64,000 nt of DNA from NCBI RefSeq assembly GCF_964340395.1, contig NC_135570.1, forward strand, positions 8,367,322-8,431,321. Direction: 5' to 3'. The stretch comes from Glandiceps talaboti (taxonomy: Eukaryota; Hemichordata; Enteropneusta; Spengelidae). Shown piece by piece: positions 1 to 13,200 of this stretch (positions within the stretch are counted from its first letter, which is position 1; each line of letters begins with the position of its first letter). Under the pieces are notes generated by a model that saw only the letters and a list, made by a program, of their open reading frames with translations, searched no databases and was not told the origin of the DNA. A program made the position numbers and the translations under genes.

Positions 1-82
1 TTTTCTTGAAAATAAAAAAAAATGTCCGAGTTCTTTTAAGTTTGTGAAATGAAAGATGGTCTGACAACTTGATCTTTTACAG

Positions 83-198
83 GTCATATTCGATTTCATG
101 AAGCAAGGAACAGCCGTAATGAAGTTGATTAATATGTGGATCTTCAATGGTATCAACTGAAGAACCGGCAAACCACCTATCTTTGACATTGGGATTTG
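83..198 (+). other. exon-like segment, unidentified
   Basis: The segment has a pyrimidine-rich acceptor ending TTTTACAG before position 83 and a consensus donor GTAAGT at 199-204. Frame 0 from the acceptor reads 25 codons (beginning VIFDFMKQGTAVMK) and stops at 158-160, so it would have to be a last coding piece followed by untranslated sequence, or a non-coding exon. The 'FMKQGTAVMK' stretch faintly recalls Snf7/CHMP helices, but 25 residues are too few to call. No partner exon is visible in the window; any others would lie to the left. Confidence 0.25.
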
Positions 199-204
199 GT
201 AAGT

Positions 205-1975
205 ACCATTAATCATATTACCCCTTTTAAGGATATCGAATGCCAATTAGATTCATGGATCATGTTATTTGATGTCATTAGAAAAATGCAACATTGCAGA
301 TATAATTAATGAATTGAAAAGGAACTCCGAGTCTAGTAATATCACCCAATTGTCTCTTTTCCGATCCATGGACCGCTCAACCGACTAAACTGGGATTTTG
401 ACTGTATTATAATTACCTGTGGCCTATATATCTGAGAACATAAACAGTTAATTTAAATAATATGCCATTGGTACAAACATGCATGATTGGCGTGACAGCA
501 TGGATTCTCATTAAACCACGGCTGTCATCTTTTTTGTGGACATGCAACTTCTTAAATTGAAAATGGAGTGATCATCTATTGCCGAATAACTTCAAAAAAT
601 GCGATTGCTGCATAACAATTATAGTCATACTGATCGTAAATACTGAACTAACACAGTTTGTAACAAAATAACAAGAGTAATAGGCAGTCATGATTTAGTA
701 TTTAAAAAATCCAACGAAAAAATACCAAACCAACCATGACTAAGGTGTAATTCCAGCCTAACTACAATGTAAACTTACAACAGTCAAGAAATTAAGACAC
801 TCATATCTACAAGTCAATGTGTATTTCAAAAGTCTACTTAAAAAACAAATCGACCATACACTCATTCTAACTCAACGAAATCTTTTGCATGTAAAAAAAG
901 AAACAAGGTATTTGCTATCGAAGGCACGTTAGACTATATCTTTAAATTGTACCCTTGGGGGCACTCTAATATCGATCAGTTGTAAATCAAATAGCTTTAT
1001 TATGGTTAGCGTGTTTAAGATTATTTATTGATTATCATTTATGCGTAACCTTCAATTAACCAGGAGATCTTCTCATCGTAAAATATTTACTTTACTCATT
1101 TTCTTTGTCAACAATTTGATTGCTTGCCATGCATATTTAAGAAGCCTAACTATTCAAATGGAACGTCGTCTGTTTCTTTTGTGTGTATCTTGGGTCTATG
1201 TTAGAAATAAAAATATTTATTTTTAATCACCATCAATCTTTACATGATGCATTTAAACCGAATTCATGCCATTGTTGGGTTTATATTGCTGTAACTACCC
1301 AAACAAATTATGCCCCCGTTTATTCAAAACCCATGGCCAGTTTACAATCCTAGCTTTTACTGTTTTAGTACCTTCAGTTTTTTCTTCGTGCCAAATTACT
1401 TTCACCACATGGTGTTCCTATAACTGAAGTGATAAACTGCCTATTCCTGCTGTGTTACATTACTCTCTTTCTGCCTTCGTAAACTTCTACACATTCAAAT
1501 ACATGGCAGATTAAAAACTGTATGTTGTTGCATGTTCATGGCAACACACCTACGCACTGATGCTTACACACACCGCTTTTGGGCCGGATTGCCTATTTAT
1601 TACTACATATACGAGACAATACCTATAGAAGTCAATTTCAGCTGTCATTATATCCTCGCTGGTGGCAGAAGCATACAGTTACAACTCCGTTGGCTGTGAT
1701 GTAGGTGTCCAGTATAATTGTATTAAACTAGCGAAATATGAAATACAGTGGATCAAATTACACTTTTAAATTCGAATTTGATAGCCGAGAACGCCAACAT
1801 GTTTACTTCACGTGACTGTTTCAATGATCTTAGATTTATCCTTGAGTCGACCCTACAAATACTGTAACCTTATTAAGTATATTTTTGTCCACTTTTTTGT
1901 TTCATTTTCTTTGTTTATATACATAACACCTTACAATCTTCAGGATGTGATATTTGATGAATGAAATCATTGAGT
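205..1975. other. intergenic, nothing recognised
   Basis: AT-rich sequence with frequent stops in all frames. The longest plus frame (1041-1226, 61 codons) shows no motif or splice support. No RNA gene, repeat array or transposon end was recognised. Confidence 0.5.
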
Positions 1976-2161
1976 GGATGGGTGGGTGGGTGGTTGGGTA
2001 GGTGAGTAAGTGAGTGAGTGAGTGAGTGAGTGAGTGAGTGAGTGAGTGAGTGAGTGAGTGAGTGAGTGAGTGAGTGAGTGAGTGAGTGAGCGAGCGAGCG
2101 AGCGAGTGGGTGGGTGGGTGAATGAATGAATGAATGAATGAATGAATGAATGAATGAATGA
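1976..2161. repeat. compound (TGAG)n / (GAAT)n microsatellite
   Basis: A GGTT/GGGT-rich lead-in is followed by about 25 TGAG units, a short GAGC block, GGGT units, then about 12 GAAT units. On the minus strand it reads as an HSLT/SFIH repeat frame, which is a repeat artefact and not a gene. Confidence 0.95.
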
Positions 2162-5100
2162 ACGTGAATAGCTATATTATATTTGAAACTATTTTCAATA
2201 CTATCAACACAGTCCATGCCAACACATTACAATATACATGCTCACCATTAAGGAGCACTATGATTTACATACAGTCAAGTTGTTCTCTTGTTCCACTTTG
2301 AATGTTTCGAGCATGTCATCTGTTCTTAAACTGTGCCCACACTAGATCTGACAAAGGGATCAAAATTTAGTTCTAAAACAGCTGGAGTTGGTGTTCAACT
2401 GTAGGCATAAAAGGGTTACCTTCAAATTATTAATTCAGGTGTGAAAGTACTTATCAGTTATGTACATCTAACTGTCCACCGTATATGCTTATGCCACTGT
2501 AGATAGGTGGAATTTCAGACATTCCTACATTGGGAGTAAGTGAAGGACTTTTGACTTTGACGTACAGAACCTCAAATAATCTTCTTTTATTCATGTGTTG
2601 TTCCTCGTCGATGATCTTGGCTGATTTCTATTTTAATCCTGGTGGTTGATGACCACTTTCAGTAATGTGTTGGCGAATTGCTGATTCGTCTTTCATCTTG
2701 TGTTCGTCAACGAGTTCTTTTACACATTGTATCAAATTGAATTTTGTTTATATTTTTGTGCCAACTATCAATTTATTATTTATGATAACATTATATACTG
2801 ATGTTATGCTGACAATACGTATAGAATTAGTTTGGTGAATGTCTGCACTATATGAACAGTAAGTAGATTCGTAGTCAATGGACTGTCTGTGATTACTTGA
2901 CAAAGGGTACATAGACATTGTGGATGTGTATTATAAGGGGAGATGGTTTTTATCAAACCTAATACCAAGTTATCAATGATAACGCACGTTGCGCGCCTCA
3001 TTATAATTCCCTTACTTATATCAGGTTCTTTGTATCGCACAACATTTACTTAGATGCCAAATAGTAGAGTATTGTAGACGTGATAACTAATTCATTTTCG
3101 GATCTCACAGGATTATCCTACACCCACATATGTAAACATGATATCAAAAAAGATTTTACTTCATTTTCGAAGTCGCAGGTTTCTAGACTTCTACAACCAA
3201 GATAAACGTTTGGTCTGAAGTATAGTCTAGGCAAGATAATTCTAATTGCAGGCGTCATCTTCTCTTTTGACTATATGCCGCTTTGTAGAAGAATGAATAT
3301 TTTGATAATTGCTTTTAAGCCATGGTATAGACAGAGATTTACTGTGAAACACTTAAAAACATATATCGATATAGTTGAGACTGTCTGTAAGATAGGGCAT
3401 TTGTGCCACGCTATCAACTATCACTCACGTCTGTGCTACTTCATGCATTTGTGTCTGCAAGATCAAAAGATATAGGCTGTCTTGCCTTGAGCCTGTGATT
3501 ACAGATTCAAACATAGGTACAAACTGGCAGAGTTTCTGCGTCTGATGATAAGAACGATTGTTGTTATGGTGATACTTGTCAACTGATTGTACTTGATAGA
3601 ATATTGGACTTTGGTTCAGATTAACACAGGAGTTAACATTGACATCAGTTACATACAGGCTAATGATATATAAAATTGTACAAACAAGTTTCAGATCATC
3701 GCAATTGGGGGTGTGGGGTAAATCAACGTGTTTACTATACGCTAATGGCATTACAAGTGGACAGTAAAGAGCGACAGGGAAGCCTAATTGACATTGCATT
3801 ATATGTAGTCAGGCCGAATGCAAAATGCTTTGCGGGATTCCAAGCATGTCTGGATATATATTGATTGAAAACCCCGATGCATGAAACCTATCAATTTCAA
3901 GACATTTGCCTTAAATTGCAAATTGCCGAGAAATCAACATATTCATATTGCTAGACAACCCTAATCAATTTCAACGTGGAGAAGTCTAACAACAAAATGT
4001 CTAACATCACGATAGTCGAGATAATGTCGCAAACCAGAATAACATCTTCGCCAAGGAGACCAATTTCCCAGAAAATCAAACTTCTTAAAATCTCTCGACA
4101 TTTTGCTATATGAAATTTTTTTCCCGGTTCATTTAAATTTTAGTGTTTTGATGTCTTGTTTCCAAGAAAATAAGAAATCATTTATTTTCCCATAGAATTA
4201 CCACAGTATTGGGCGGCGATATTAGATTCTAAAATGGCTATATTTTGACATAATTTACACCTACACTGGACAAAAGTGTTATCTGAGAGTGACCTCTGAT
4301 CAATCACTCAATTCCTACTCAATTTTCATCTATAGTAACCTTAGTCTTAGTCTTGTGGTAAGCAGGGACAGAACAGTGTTTGTAATTCGATGTAAATAAT
4401 TTCAAAAACTATGTAGTATACTACTCCAGGGTCACACAATGGTCAAGGGAGAAAGTCGCCCATGAAGCAAACGTTATAATATGACAGTTGCAAGTCTTCA
4501 CGTATGTCGAGAACAGATTTTCCGATGATGGAATGAAAACAGTTAAAATGATTCATGACAATTAATGATCGCATTTGAACGTATTCACAACGTCTAGACG
4601 CGATTTATGAATATGAATGTGGGAATAAGAAACAAGACTATCAAAGCTACATATATTTGCATTGCAAAGATTATCATAAGTAATTTACATACCAGCTTAG
4701 GCACGATTTAAAACTCCTGAATATTTAGTAACAAGGTGTTAAGGTCTTTCCCCAGAAAGTATGTCCTTGTTTGTTAATAAATATTTCATAACACTTTGTA
4801 AAGCAAAGCTAAGTTTAACATTTCCGTTATGATTGAAACAGTGATATCTCTGAAGGTCGCACCACAAAATGTGATGACGTTCGTAGCCTAGTTAATATGT
4901 GTTTATTCCATGATGGATTAGCTTGCATCCTAAGATATCATACTTTCGTCTCATTTCAGATAAATATTATCAGTTTATCGTCTACCCTTAGTTAGTTGCC
5001 TCAAGAAACGATTAGATAATATGACGTAAACGAGTATTCACTTCAAAATATGCCATTTTGCAGTTCGTGAAAGAGGAAACTTGCCCCCGAGCTTCCTCTC

Positions 5101-5595
5101 ACTGGATTGCATTCGCTGTACCACGCAAAATTATATGGATCATTAATCAAGGAAGCAGTCTCTCTCATGCCTACCTGGTAATCATAGCAAATCAAACATT
5201 ATGCGTGCAAATGTTTTGATGATTTCACCCTGAATAAGGGAAACACAATGCATTATTAACTAAAATACAAACCATGGAGTGTTATTTATCACGTCTGGTG
5301 CTAAACCGCTGTAGGCACTTCTCTTTAGCGAAGAACCAGGTGATCATTTAAGAGAGATAAGTGGTAGAAGGTCGGGAGAGAGAGATAGACAGTTAAATGG
5401 ACAGACTGACGAGAATAGAGTATCACTGAGCGCAAGTATGCATCTCTGCATATGTCTGTAAGCGTTAGAGGCAATGTTGCTGGATAAACGACACGCGTTC
5501 ACGAATGTTTTGCCTCGTGTCAACCAGGGGTAAATGAAGTTTTAGATAACTCATTAACTGGAATGCGTTTTTTGAAAATGTTTTGTTAGATATAA
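2162..5595. other. intergenic, nothing recognised
   Basis: Short frames at 2804-3040 (minus), 3275-3475 (plus) and 3425-3799 (minus) overlap each other on both strands and have no recognisable domains or good splice borders. A small GA/GATA-rich patch lies near 5370-5390. No other feature seen. Confidence 0.45.
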
Positions 5596-5599
5596 GAAC

Positions 5600-6050
5600 T
5601 CTTTTAACAATTGCATCACCTGTGGGTAAACATTTGTGTAGCTTTATACATGATAAATCAAATCAAATTGAGTTTGTGGTCCGCACCCAAAATCAGCGCC
5701 CTCAACGGCGATCATGATTTCAACCTCTTTCTGTACTACTTATGGATAATATCAACCACTGATTTAAGCGTACAGTGTCTAATTATTGGTTTCAGTGAAT
5801 TTATTGTGGTTGTCTGGTCGAAAAATGGTACTCCAGTTACAACTAGTGTAGTTTTAATATAGCGACAGATTCAAACCCAAGCTTTCGCTCAAGATTTAAA
5901 CTTGCCACTACACTAACTACAGATAATATTGACCACTAAATAACAGATAAAATGTCATTTCATAAGCAATAAACCGTTGGCGAACATATCCTTGGTTACT
6001 TAATAAAAACAGAGTCCCAGTCTCAGCTAGTGCAAGTTTAATATCAATCA
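5600..6050. repeat. dispersed repeat family A, copy 1
   Basis: Shares ordered blocks with 23506-23695, 40985-41290 and 63130-63480. Examples are 'CAGTGTCTAATTATTGGT', 'TCAAGATTTAAACTTGCCA' followed by 'ACAGATAATATTGACCACTA', and a block near 'TCAGCTAGTGCAAGTTTAA'. Copies are diverged and cover different sub-ranges of one parent roughly 450 bp long. No coding capacity or clear terminal repeats seen. Confidence 0.65.
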
Positions 6051-6989
6051 CTAATATGATAATAATATTTCATAAACATATATTTAAGATAACAAAGAAA
6101 CCAACTCATATGTGTTGACTGTTTAGTGTTAATATACACTTAACTACTATAACTATCCTACTTTAGACATTAACAAAAATGTATGACATACTATCAGAAT
6201 GTGTACACTCTGTGAAACAATTAAGTTCTTCCAATGTGTGTACTAGTCTATATCACGTCGCATGCTATATTTACAATGTACATCGTAAAGTACCTTACCT
6301 TGGTTCAAGTTCATATAATCTTAGAATCACTGTGTTTAGGTGTTAAACTATTTTCTTGATGAGGACGTCAAATTACACTATTTTTAATAATGTATAAACC
6401 ATGTCCCAGATTTACTGAAAACTATTACATATGCCCCAAGATATCGAAAATTTGACACCAAGTAGTGTCGACTTTATGTGTATACCTCTTATGATAACTT
6501 TATTAAATATAAATTAGCCACTGTTCATTATGTGACATTAACATATATTGACAGTTACGTTACTAAAGTTATTTTTGCTTTTGAAATGATATTGTTAGTA
6601 TACATGATAGGAATTCCACTCAATAATTGTGGTACTAGCTATTTACATAAAATGTTACTCGTGAGAACATTTCGAAATTGCCGACATATGTCGCGTCTGA
6701 TGGTAATGTTACCAACGGAACACGGGTGGCAGCGTGATAGACAAAATATATTGTGATGTTTCACCGAATTCATAAATTTTTGAAGCGGAAAATACTTCTC
6801 TGTAAAAATGAGCTATGAGAACTAAGATACGTATAAGGTGTTCCAGATATCATATTATCATAAAGTATTATCACAAGAATCTGTAGTTGGCTGCTAAATA
6901 TATTTTGCAGTTCATTGGTAGTGGTGCTCATAATTATAACATGATATGTCTTATGTATATATTAACCTCATTCAACGTGTTAAAACCAA

Positions 6990-6995
6990 TTTATT
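6990..6995 (-). terminator. candidate poly(A) signal for the GPCR gene
   Basis: AATAAA on the minus strand, about 360 nt after the stop codon of the proposed last GPCR exon. AATAAA is common by chance in AT-rich DNA, so support is weak. Confidence 0.25.
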
Positions 6996-7353
6996 TATTT
7001 CGGGTGCGTGTTAGCAGCAATATGTGTTCGGTAAGTTCACTTGATATTTACGTACACGATCAAAATAGTTTTTCCTATCATTATTACATACTCGTAAATA
7101 TATATCGCAAAACATGATCGAAGTTAGCTGGCTTTGTATGTTTTCTGTTTCGATACACATACAGTGCAGTCACCCACACATCCATGTGTAGTAAATTTAT
7201 AAATATTTCTGGTGTGCCATATGGTGACTGAGAAAATGATATGAATCAATGTAATTATATAAACTGTGTTCATTATCCATAAGAAGAGTCTCGGTATTAA
7301 TAATCTCTTTAGAATACGTCTTCGATATTCGATGGTCGACTTTGTTGTCTTCT

Positions 7354-7521
7354 CTACTGCAAATATTCGTTTGCTCGCACACTTTTAGTAGTGGATGCAA
7401 CTGTAATGACAGTAGCTGTTGATGACTTCCTCGTTCCCCTGCTACTTCGCCTTGACGAGAACCCAAACGTAACGATCTTCCTAGGCATTGGTCGACGTTT
7501 GAAAAACTGCTGGATATCTTT
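7354..7521 (-). CDS. GPCR exon 4, helix 8 and C-terminal tail
   Basis: The acceptor GTCATTTCAG precedes AAAGATATCCAG. The frame is 55 codons ending at TAG (7354-7356): KDIQQFFKRRPMPRK, then a Ser/Thr/Arg-rich tail (SSRRSS, KSSTATVIT) with probable kinase/arrestin sites. Its phase 0 start joins exactly onto exon 3 ending ...IKEGFK, giving 'EGFKKDIQQFFKRR', which is the expected pattern of an amphipathic helix 8. The linkage over a 15.5-kb intron is inference from phase and fit. The alternative is read-through of exon 3 to its own stop at 23005. Confidence 0.65.
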   Translation of the reverse strand, partial: KDIQQFFKRRPMPRKIVTFGFSSRRSSRGTRKSSTATVITVASTTKSVRANEYLQ

Positions 7522-10201
7522 CTGAAATGACACAGAGACATAATTTAATATATGGTGTGCGTGTACCGTATCTGTATATCATAGTAACTTCTTAAAAGTG
7601 CAATATGGAGAAGGATTCGATATTTTTTCTTTTTAATTCATAAAACAATTTTAACTCAATACAGTGCAAACAGCTAAAAGAAATGTTTGTATTTAACCTA
7701 CAATAACAAACGTTTAGACATATATTATGTTTTTGCAATTTATTGAGTTACAAACAAGGACTTATCATTTGTTGTTTCACATTGATTTTTCAAGTAAGAA
7801 GCCATGATGAAATTGTATTATAAATTAACAGTCCCTCATCCATTTGGCCACTTTAAGCTTGTTAAGAAGACGGCCAGATACACAAATGTTCACTGTTTCC
7901 TTTGTATGATAGATGGAGAAATTGGTGAAAAAATGAATTGCAGCACTTGTTGCAATGAGTGGATATGATTGTGTTTCTAAGATTTCAATTTCAACGTCTG
8001 TTTTCTATCGATTTTTCTAGAGTCTCACGTACACCCAAGTAAACTCCAATGACACAAGTGACATATGAAAAAAGTTACATAATATTGAATATTAAAACTC
8101 CTTGCCTGTCAGGCCAAAAATTCTCTTAAAATCGCGGTCCTTGTGTACGGGCAATTTCAGTGAATACGACTATATACGCCCGAAGGTTAAAAGTCTACTG
8201 CACATTATACAACAATGCTTGGGCACTTCACGTGACCATATCCTGTCTCACGACAGTATCGTCTGACTTACCACTTATGAGAATCTTTTGCTATTGAAAG
8301 ATTTTAATTAGTCTCGGAACATTTTGATTCGAAAGTTGTTTGCTACCGGTCACAAGAATCACTGCCATTGAAAATAGTAATATGAAATCTGGGAAAAATT
8401 TGGTTCAGTTATCGACATTCAGTATTACTCAATAGTTGCCTAAATAGCGTAGATGTTGTTTGCTAGATCCATTCAAAATAGATTCTATAACGTTATAATA
8501 TCGTCCCCAAGCGACAAGAAGTTTCTTTTGCTTTTGCTTATGGTATCACTTTTATCAAATAAAACATTTATTTCAACATGTTCAAAACGAGAACATTAAT
8601 TGCCAAAAAGGTAACAGAATTACATTAAATGTTATTAATAGACAATTGAAGATATCTAAAACCGTGTGTAGGCAGAAATGTTACTTTGAGGTAAATGAAA
8701 TTCTGATTTTCATTACATAGCCGAAAACATTTCCAGTAGCAATTTTCCTCGGAGTAAAAGAATCACCGACTCGGTCTTTCAGTGTGTTTTAGCGGTAAAT
8801 GGTTTCCATTCGACGTAAAATAAAGGAGATGGGCACTCTCATTAAAATGTTGACCATGCCTGGTGTTTTAACACAGGCATTTATACATGCTATTAAAATC
8901 TCTTAGACTAGCAGCCATGCTAATGGCTATCAAAATGAGATAAGTGTTGCTATAATGATGACATTAATCAGTTGTGCCATGTTTTCGCGTTAAAGCCGAC
9001 CCGCTGTTAGGTTTATCCTTTATATATTCTTTCCAGCTAAATTAATTAGGGGTTTATAAACCATGCGTTCTTAACTAGCCAACTAAATAGTTCACCAGTC
9101 TCTGCGTACAAGTAGGAATTCTGATCACGCTCCAGCAAGCACTCTGTATCTCGTGTTAAGAAATAAACTCAAGTGACAGTGTGATGCCTAAGAAACAGAG
9201 AAAATGTCAAGATGAAATCTACCTATAGTGATGGCTAATCACCCCAACAGCACAACTAACTCTTACATGTTTTATTTTCCCCTAAGGTGACCAGTTTAGG
9301 ACGATTATGAAAGTGTCATTTTACTGTAAATACCTAAATCACATATTTAAAGAAATTTGACTTAGTAGATTTATTTATACTTGATAGTAATTGTGTACAT
9401 CTTTAAGAGTGTAACAAGGTAGACTTAGATCTTATTATCCTTAGCTAAAACCTATTTGTTACATTGAATTTCTGAAGAGGCACTTCGAACGTATATGCTA
9501 TATTGCTTCCCGGCTATCATCCAGGGTAACGTATAAACACCTCGATGTCTATCAACTATTGAATGCATTAATTCTTGCCCAAATTTTAGTAAAATTGTAG
9601 TTCAAAATCATTCATAAAATCGTAGAAATCAAGCATCCGATGTTAACAAATATGGCGTCAGAGAGATTGAAGAAACCCCGGCCGTTAACGACATCGTATC
9701 ATAACACAGTATTCATCACATAAGTAATGCATTTGTAATCAGAGAATTATAAGAAATAAAATAAATTTACGGTCGCAGCTTACTCTGGTCGCCTTCCCAT
9801 CTTTTGATCGCGGTTTCAATTATCTTCTCGAGCTCCTTAGACAAGTCATTAATATTTCATGTTACTTTCGTGTATTTTTTATTCATACACGATATCTCCC
9901 TTGTTGCAGACGATATGTCAATGTATGTAACCATGCGTATCGCCAACCGGTTATACATACTGTAAACCTGCATATGGTATATTGTACAGTTAAATATAAC
10001 GCGTCGATGTTTTGAAATTTACTAAAATACAAAAGGAGCTCACCCTAGGCAAACATTGACATTGTGACTATACACCTGGCCATTGTAATATTATTCAGAG
10101 TTATCAATGTAATACATATATAGTCTAATAAAGGTCAAACTTTCATCTTTAACATTTTTATGTACAAAACTAATTAAAACATTTGTTTAATACAATAAAA
10201 C

Positions 10202-10285
<84 letters not shown>

Positions 10286-13200
10286 TTAATTCAAAAGAAT
10301 ACGGATGTTATAAGTCGCTAGAGGTTCACGCTTCCTCAGCGATCATCAGGCGAGTGATAAAATTAAGTCTATAATGCTCTGCTACTAATATTGCATCGAT
10401 TTACAATCTTACGATGAGCAGTATTTTATGCAGTAAGGAATATGATTTGAGTGTTCCTGAAGTACAAATTATTTATAGATAATCCCAATACAGTCGGCTG
10501 TTTCACAATCATTCAATGATTCACTTATGTTGCGCCAGGGAACAAAATGTTAAGTTTCATAACATGTAATAAAGTATTAGTAATCCCCATAGATGGTTCG
10601 GAAAACAAGTTGTTAATAAATCTCAATTATTCTACTCTTCAGTATGATGAGAATAATATTTAATATACCGTGTAGTCCTGACACCACGTGTTAGGAACAC
10701 TACAAATGACCAAGTATATCTAAGTCTAGGATTCTAAGGCACACTTACTGGTTTGCAGTTGCTATTCGCCTGAAGTGCTCTAAGATACCAAATCAACTTT
10801 GGTTGCTACTGCTACTGCTGATATCTGTGATATCATAACATCTAATTTGGTAAACTATGAACACAAAACCAATAACGACAGACCTACCAACAATAACCTG
10901 TGGTACTATGTAAATAATTGTGCTGAAATCCCCTCGGATGTGAATTAAAGAAGTAGGCATACATCAAAATGGTTTCGTATCCATTAAGGAGCTATATATT
11001 GCCGCAAAAATGATTAAATCTAGATTAAACACATACAGTTTGAGTGCATGACGTTCAAAAAAGGGAGCATTTTAGAACTTATTTTTTGTGGTCTGAGCAG
11101 GTGTTGAGGTATGCTAAAGAGATCTCGAAACGTTCCTATCTTGTGTAATTAACTATTATAACATATATTATAAGTAGGAACTACATAACTAACATTAGTT
11201 ATGATCAATTAGCTGAAATCTACCCATACCATTTCATCTACCCATTGCCCATACCATTCCAATAGTTGAAATGAAGTATTGATTGTGAAAGATTAGTGTG
11301 AAACTTAAATAGCGGTTTCAATTTCCTCTCCCTATGTAAGACATCAATATTTCATTCATGCTACTTTCGTGTTTTTAAACATAGACGATATGGTGCAAAA
11401 GATATGTCTATGCACATAACATATGTATCTTCAACCGGTTACACACACTGATAATGTGGAAACAGTGTATTGAACAGTGTTAGTAGATATCTTTCTTGTA
11501 TATCAAGTTGGATATAAACGCCTGACGTCAGCCTTCCTTCACATTATAAAATTGTTATTCCACACATAACATTACAATATCATACACAGTTATCAATGCA
11601 CTATACATCTTATTTACTGATGAAGATCAAAATTTTATCGGCAAAAATTTTGTTATCTTGAATTCATCCATCATTCTATGACCTCAGGAAACATAGAAAG
11701 CTTGTCACAAACTATTTCAAATTTGTTTGATGAGCATACTGTGGAGTCGTGATGGTCGAATGATATAGAGCGGCTGGCTGCAATCTGCAGGTTGCAGGTT
11801 CGTGCGCTGGCTGCCTTTTGTTTCTGAATGGATAAAGTCTTTGAGCGATAATTGAACCACCATTTTGCCCCAGCCAACAAAGCTTTATTACTAGGGACTT
11901 AGTAGGACAGGGGTTGCAATGCGAATGATTTGTGTGATTCACTCATTACAGCTGCAATGGATCGTTTGCTGCACAGGGGAATTGAGGAAGTATAAAGGGC
12001 AGTTGTGTCACTATAGCTCTATGTGCCAGGGGCAATAATTGTAAAGCGCTTTGAGCACAGTATGGGAAAGCGCTATATAAAAATAACATTATCATTACAT
12101 ATCATTTAGGTTTTAATTTCACGAAGTATAATTTAGTGTAACATGACAGTAGAAGATAAGAAAACAGTATCAAGCGTACAAATCTATGTGTATTAACTGG
12201 GTTGTTTGTTAAAATGTGTAAGGGTCATACCTTTTTAATGATCTAGTGATGTGCATATACCTGCATTGCTTTCATCTGTATTCACTAATGTGAAATGCCA
12301 AAGTGATCTCTTGCAATTCTTTAATAACAGGATAAGTCATTACACAAAATTTAAAGCTAGATTGTTTTCTGTGTAGTAGGCGTATAAAGAGAATGTAATA
12401 AAGTAAAATACTGATTCCGCTAAGGGGATGATTACTTCCTATACACATAGTCACATAGGTATATCTCAAATTACATAAACTACTGTCTCAGAATATTGCA
12501 TAAGCTCAAGTAGCAATGTTAGTAAGATTTTAGTTGCGCTAGAAGACGTTTGTTCAGGTTTCGTAATTTTAATTGTAATGAGATTCTTACAACAGGATTA
12601 TGGTATTGTCCACTTAAAAATATCCTCCTCAGTAACTCTATCAAAGCACTGTTTTAAAGCAAATTCCCTTGGTTTTTTGGTCATGGACTAATTTTGGATT
12701 CCAATTCGTACATTCACTAAAATTTCATTTTCACATCAATTATATTTAACGTATTTTTTTTATCGGAGAGCACCGAACATGCACCTGCTCAATAAAGATA
12801 GAATTACATTTGAAACTCCATCACGTCAGGTTAAAAAGTTAGTCTGGCGGTCAATGATAGACAAAACGTGTAATTGTCGCACCAAAGGTCGCTGACCCCT
12901 TCGATTTGGATAGGATTGGGTTGGACGTCACATGTTCAACGTGTTAACAATAAATGAGATCATCACAGTTTGAATTCACTGTTAAACAACATCGACATAT
13001 TTATCACTTTCAACAGTGATTTTACTGAAATGATGTTAATCTCACTCATTATATTATCAGTGTATATTTCATCACACTGGTATATGTTAGAGACTTCTGT
13101 GAAATATGTAGCAAGACTTACATTGCACTCTGACTGCATATATTGCATTTATATATTTTAAATCGACATAGTTTATCATGATGCCGTTGTATGTCTTGTG

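Noticed and set aside
1915-2217. 100-codon minus frame rich in HSLT
   Set aside because: It is the translation of the (TGAG)n/(GAAT)n microsatellite.
11753-11806. Functional tRNA gene
   Set aside because: Only box A- and B-like motifs are present; no cloverleaf folds, and the context is a SINE.
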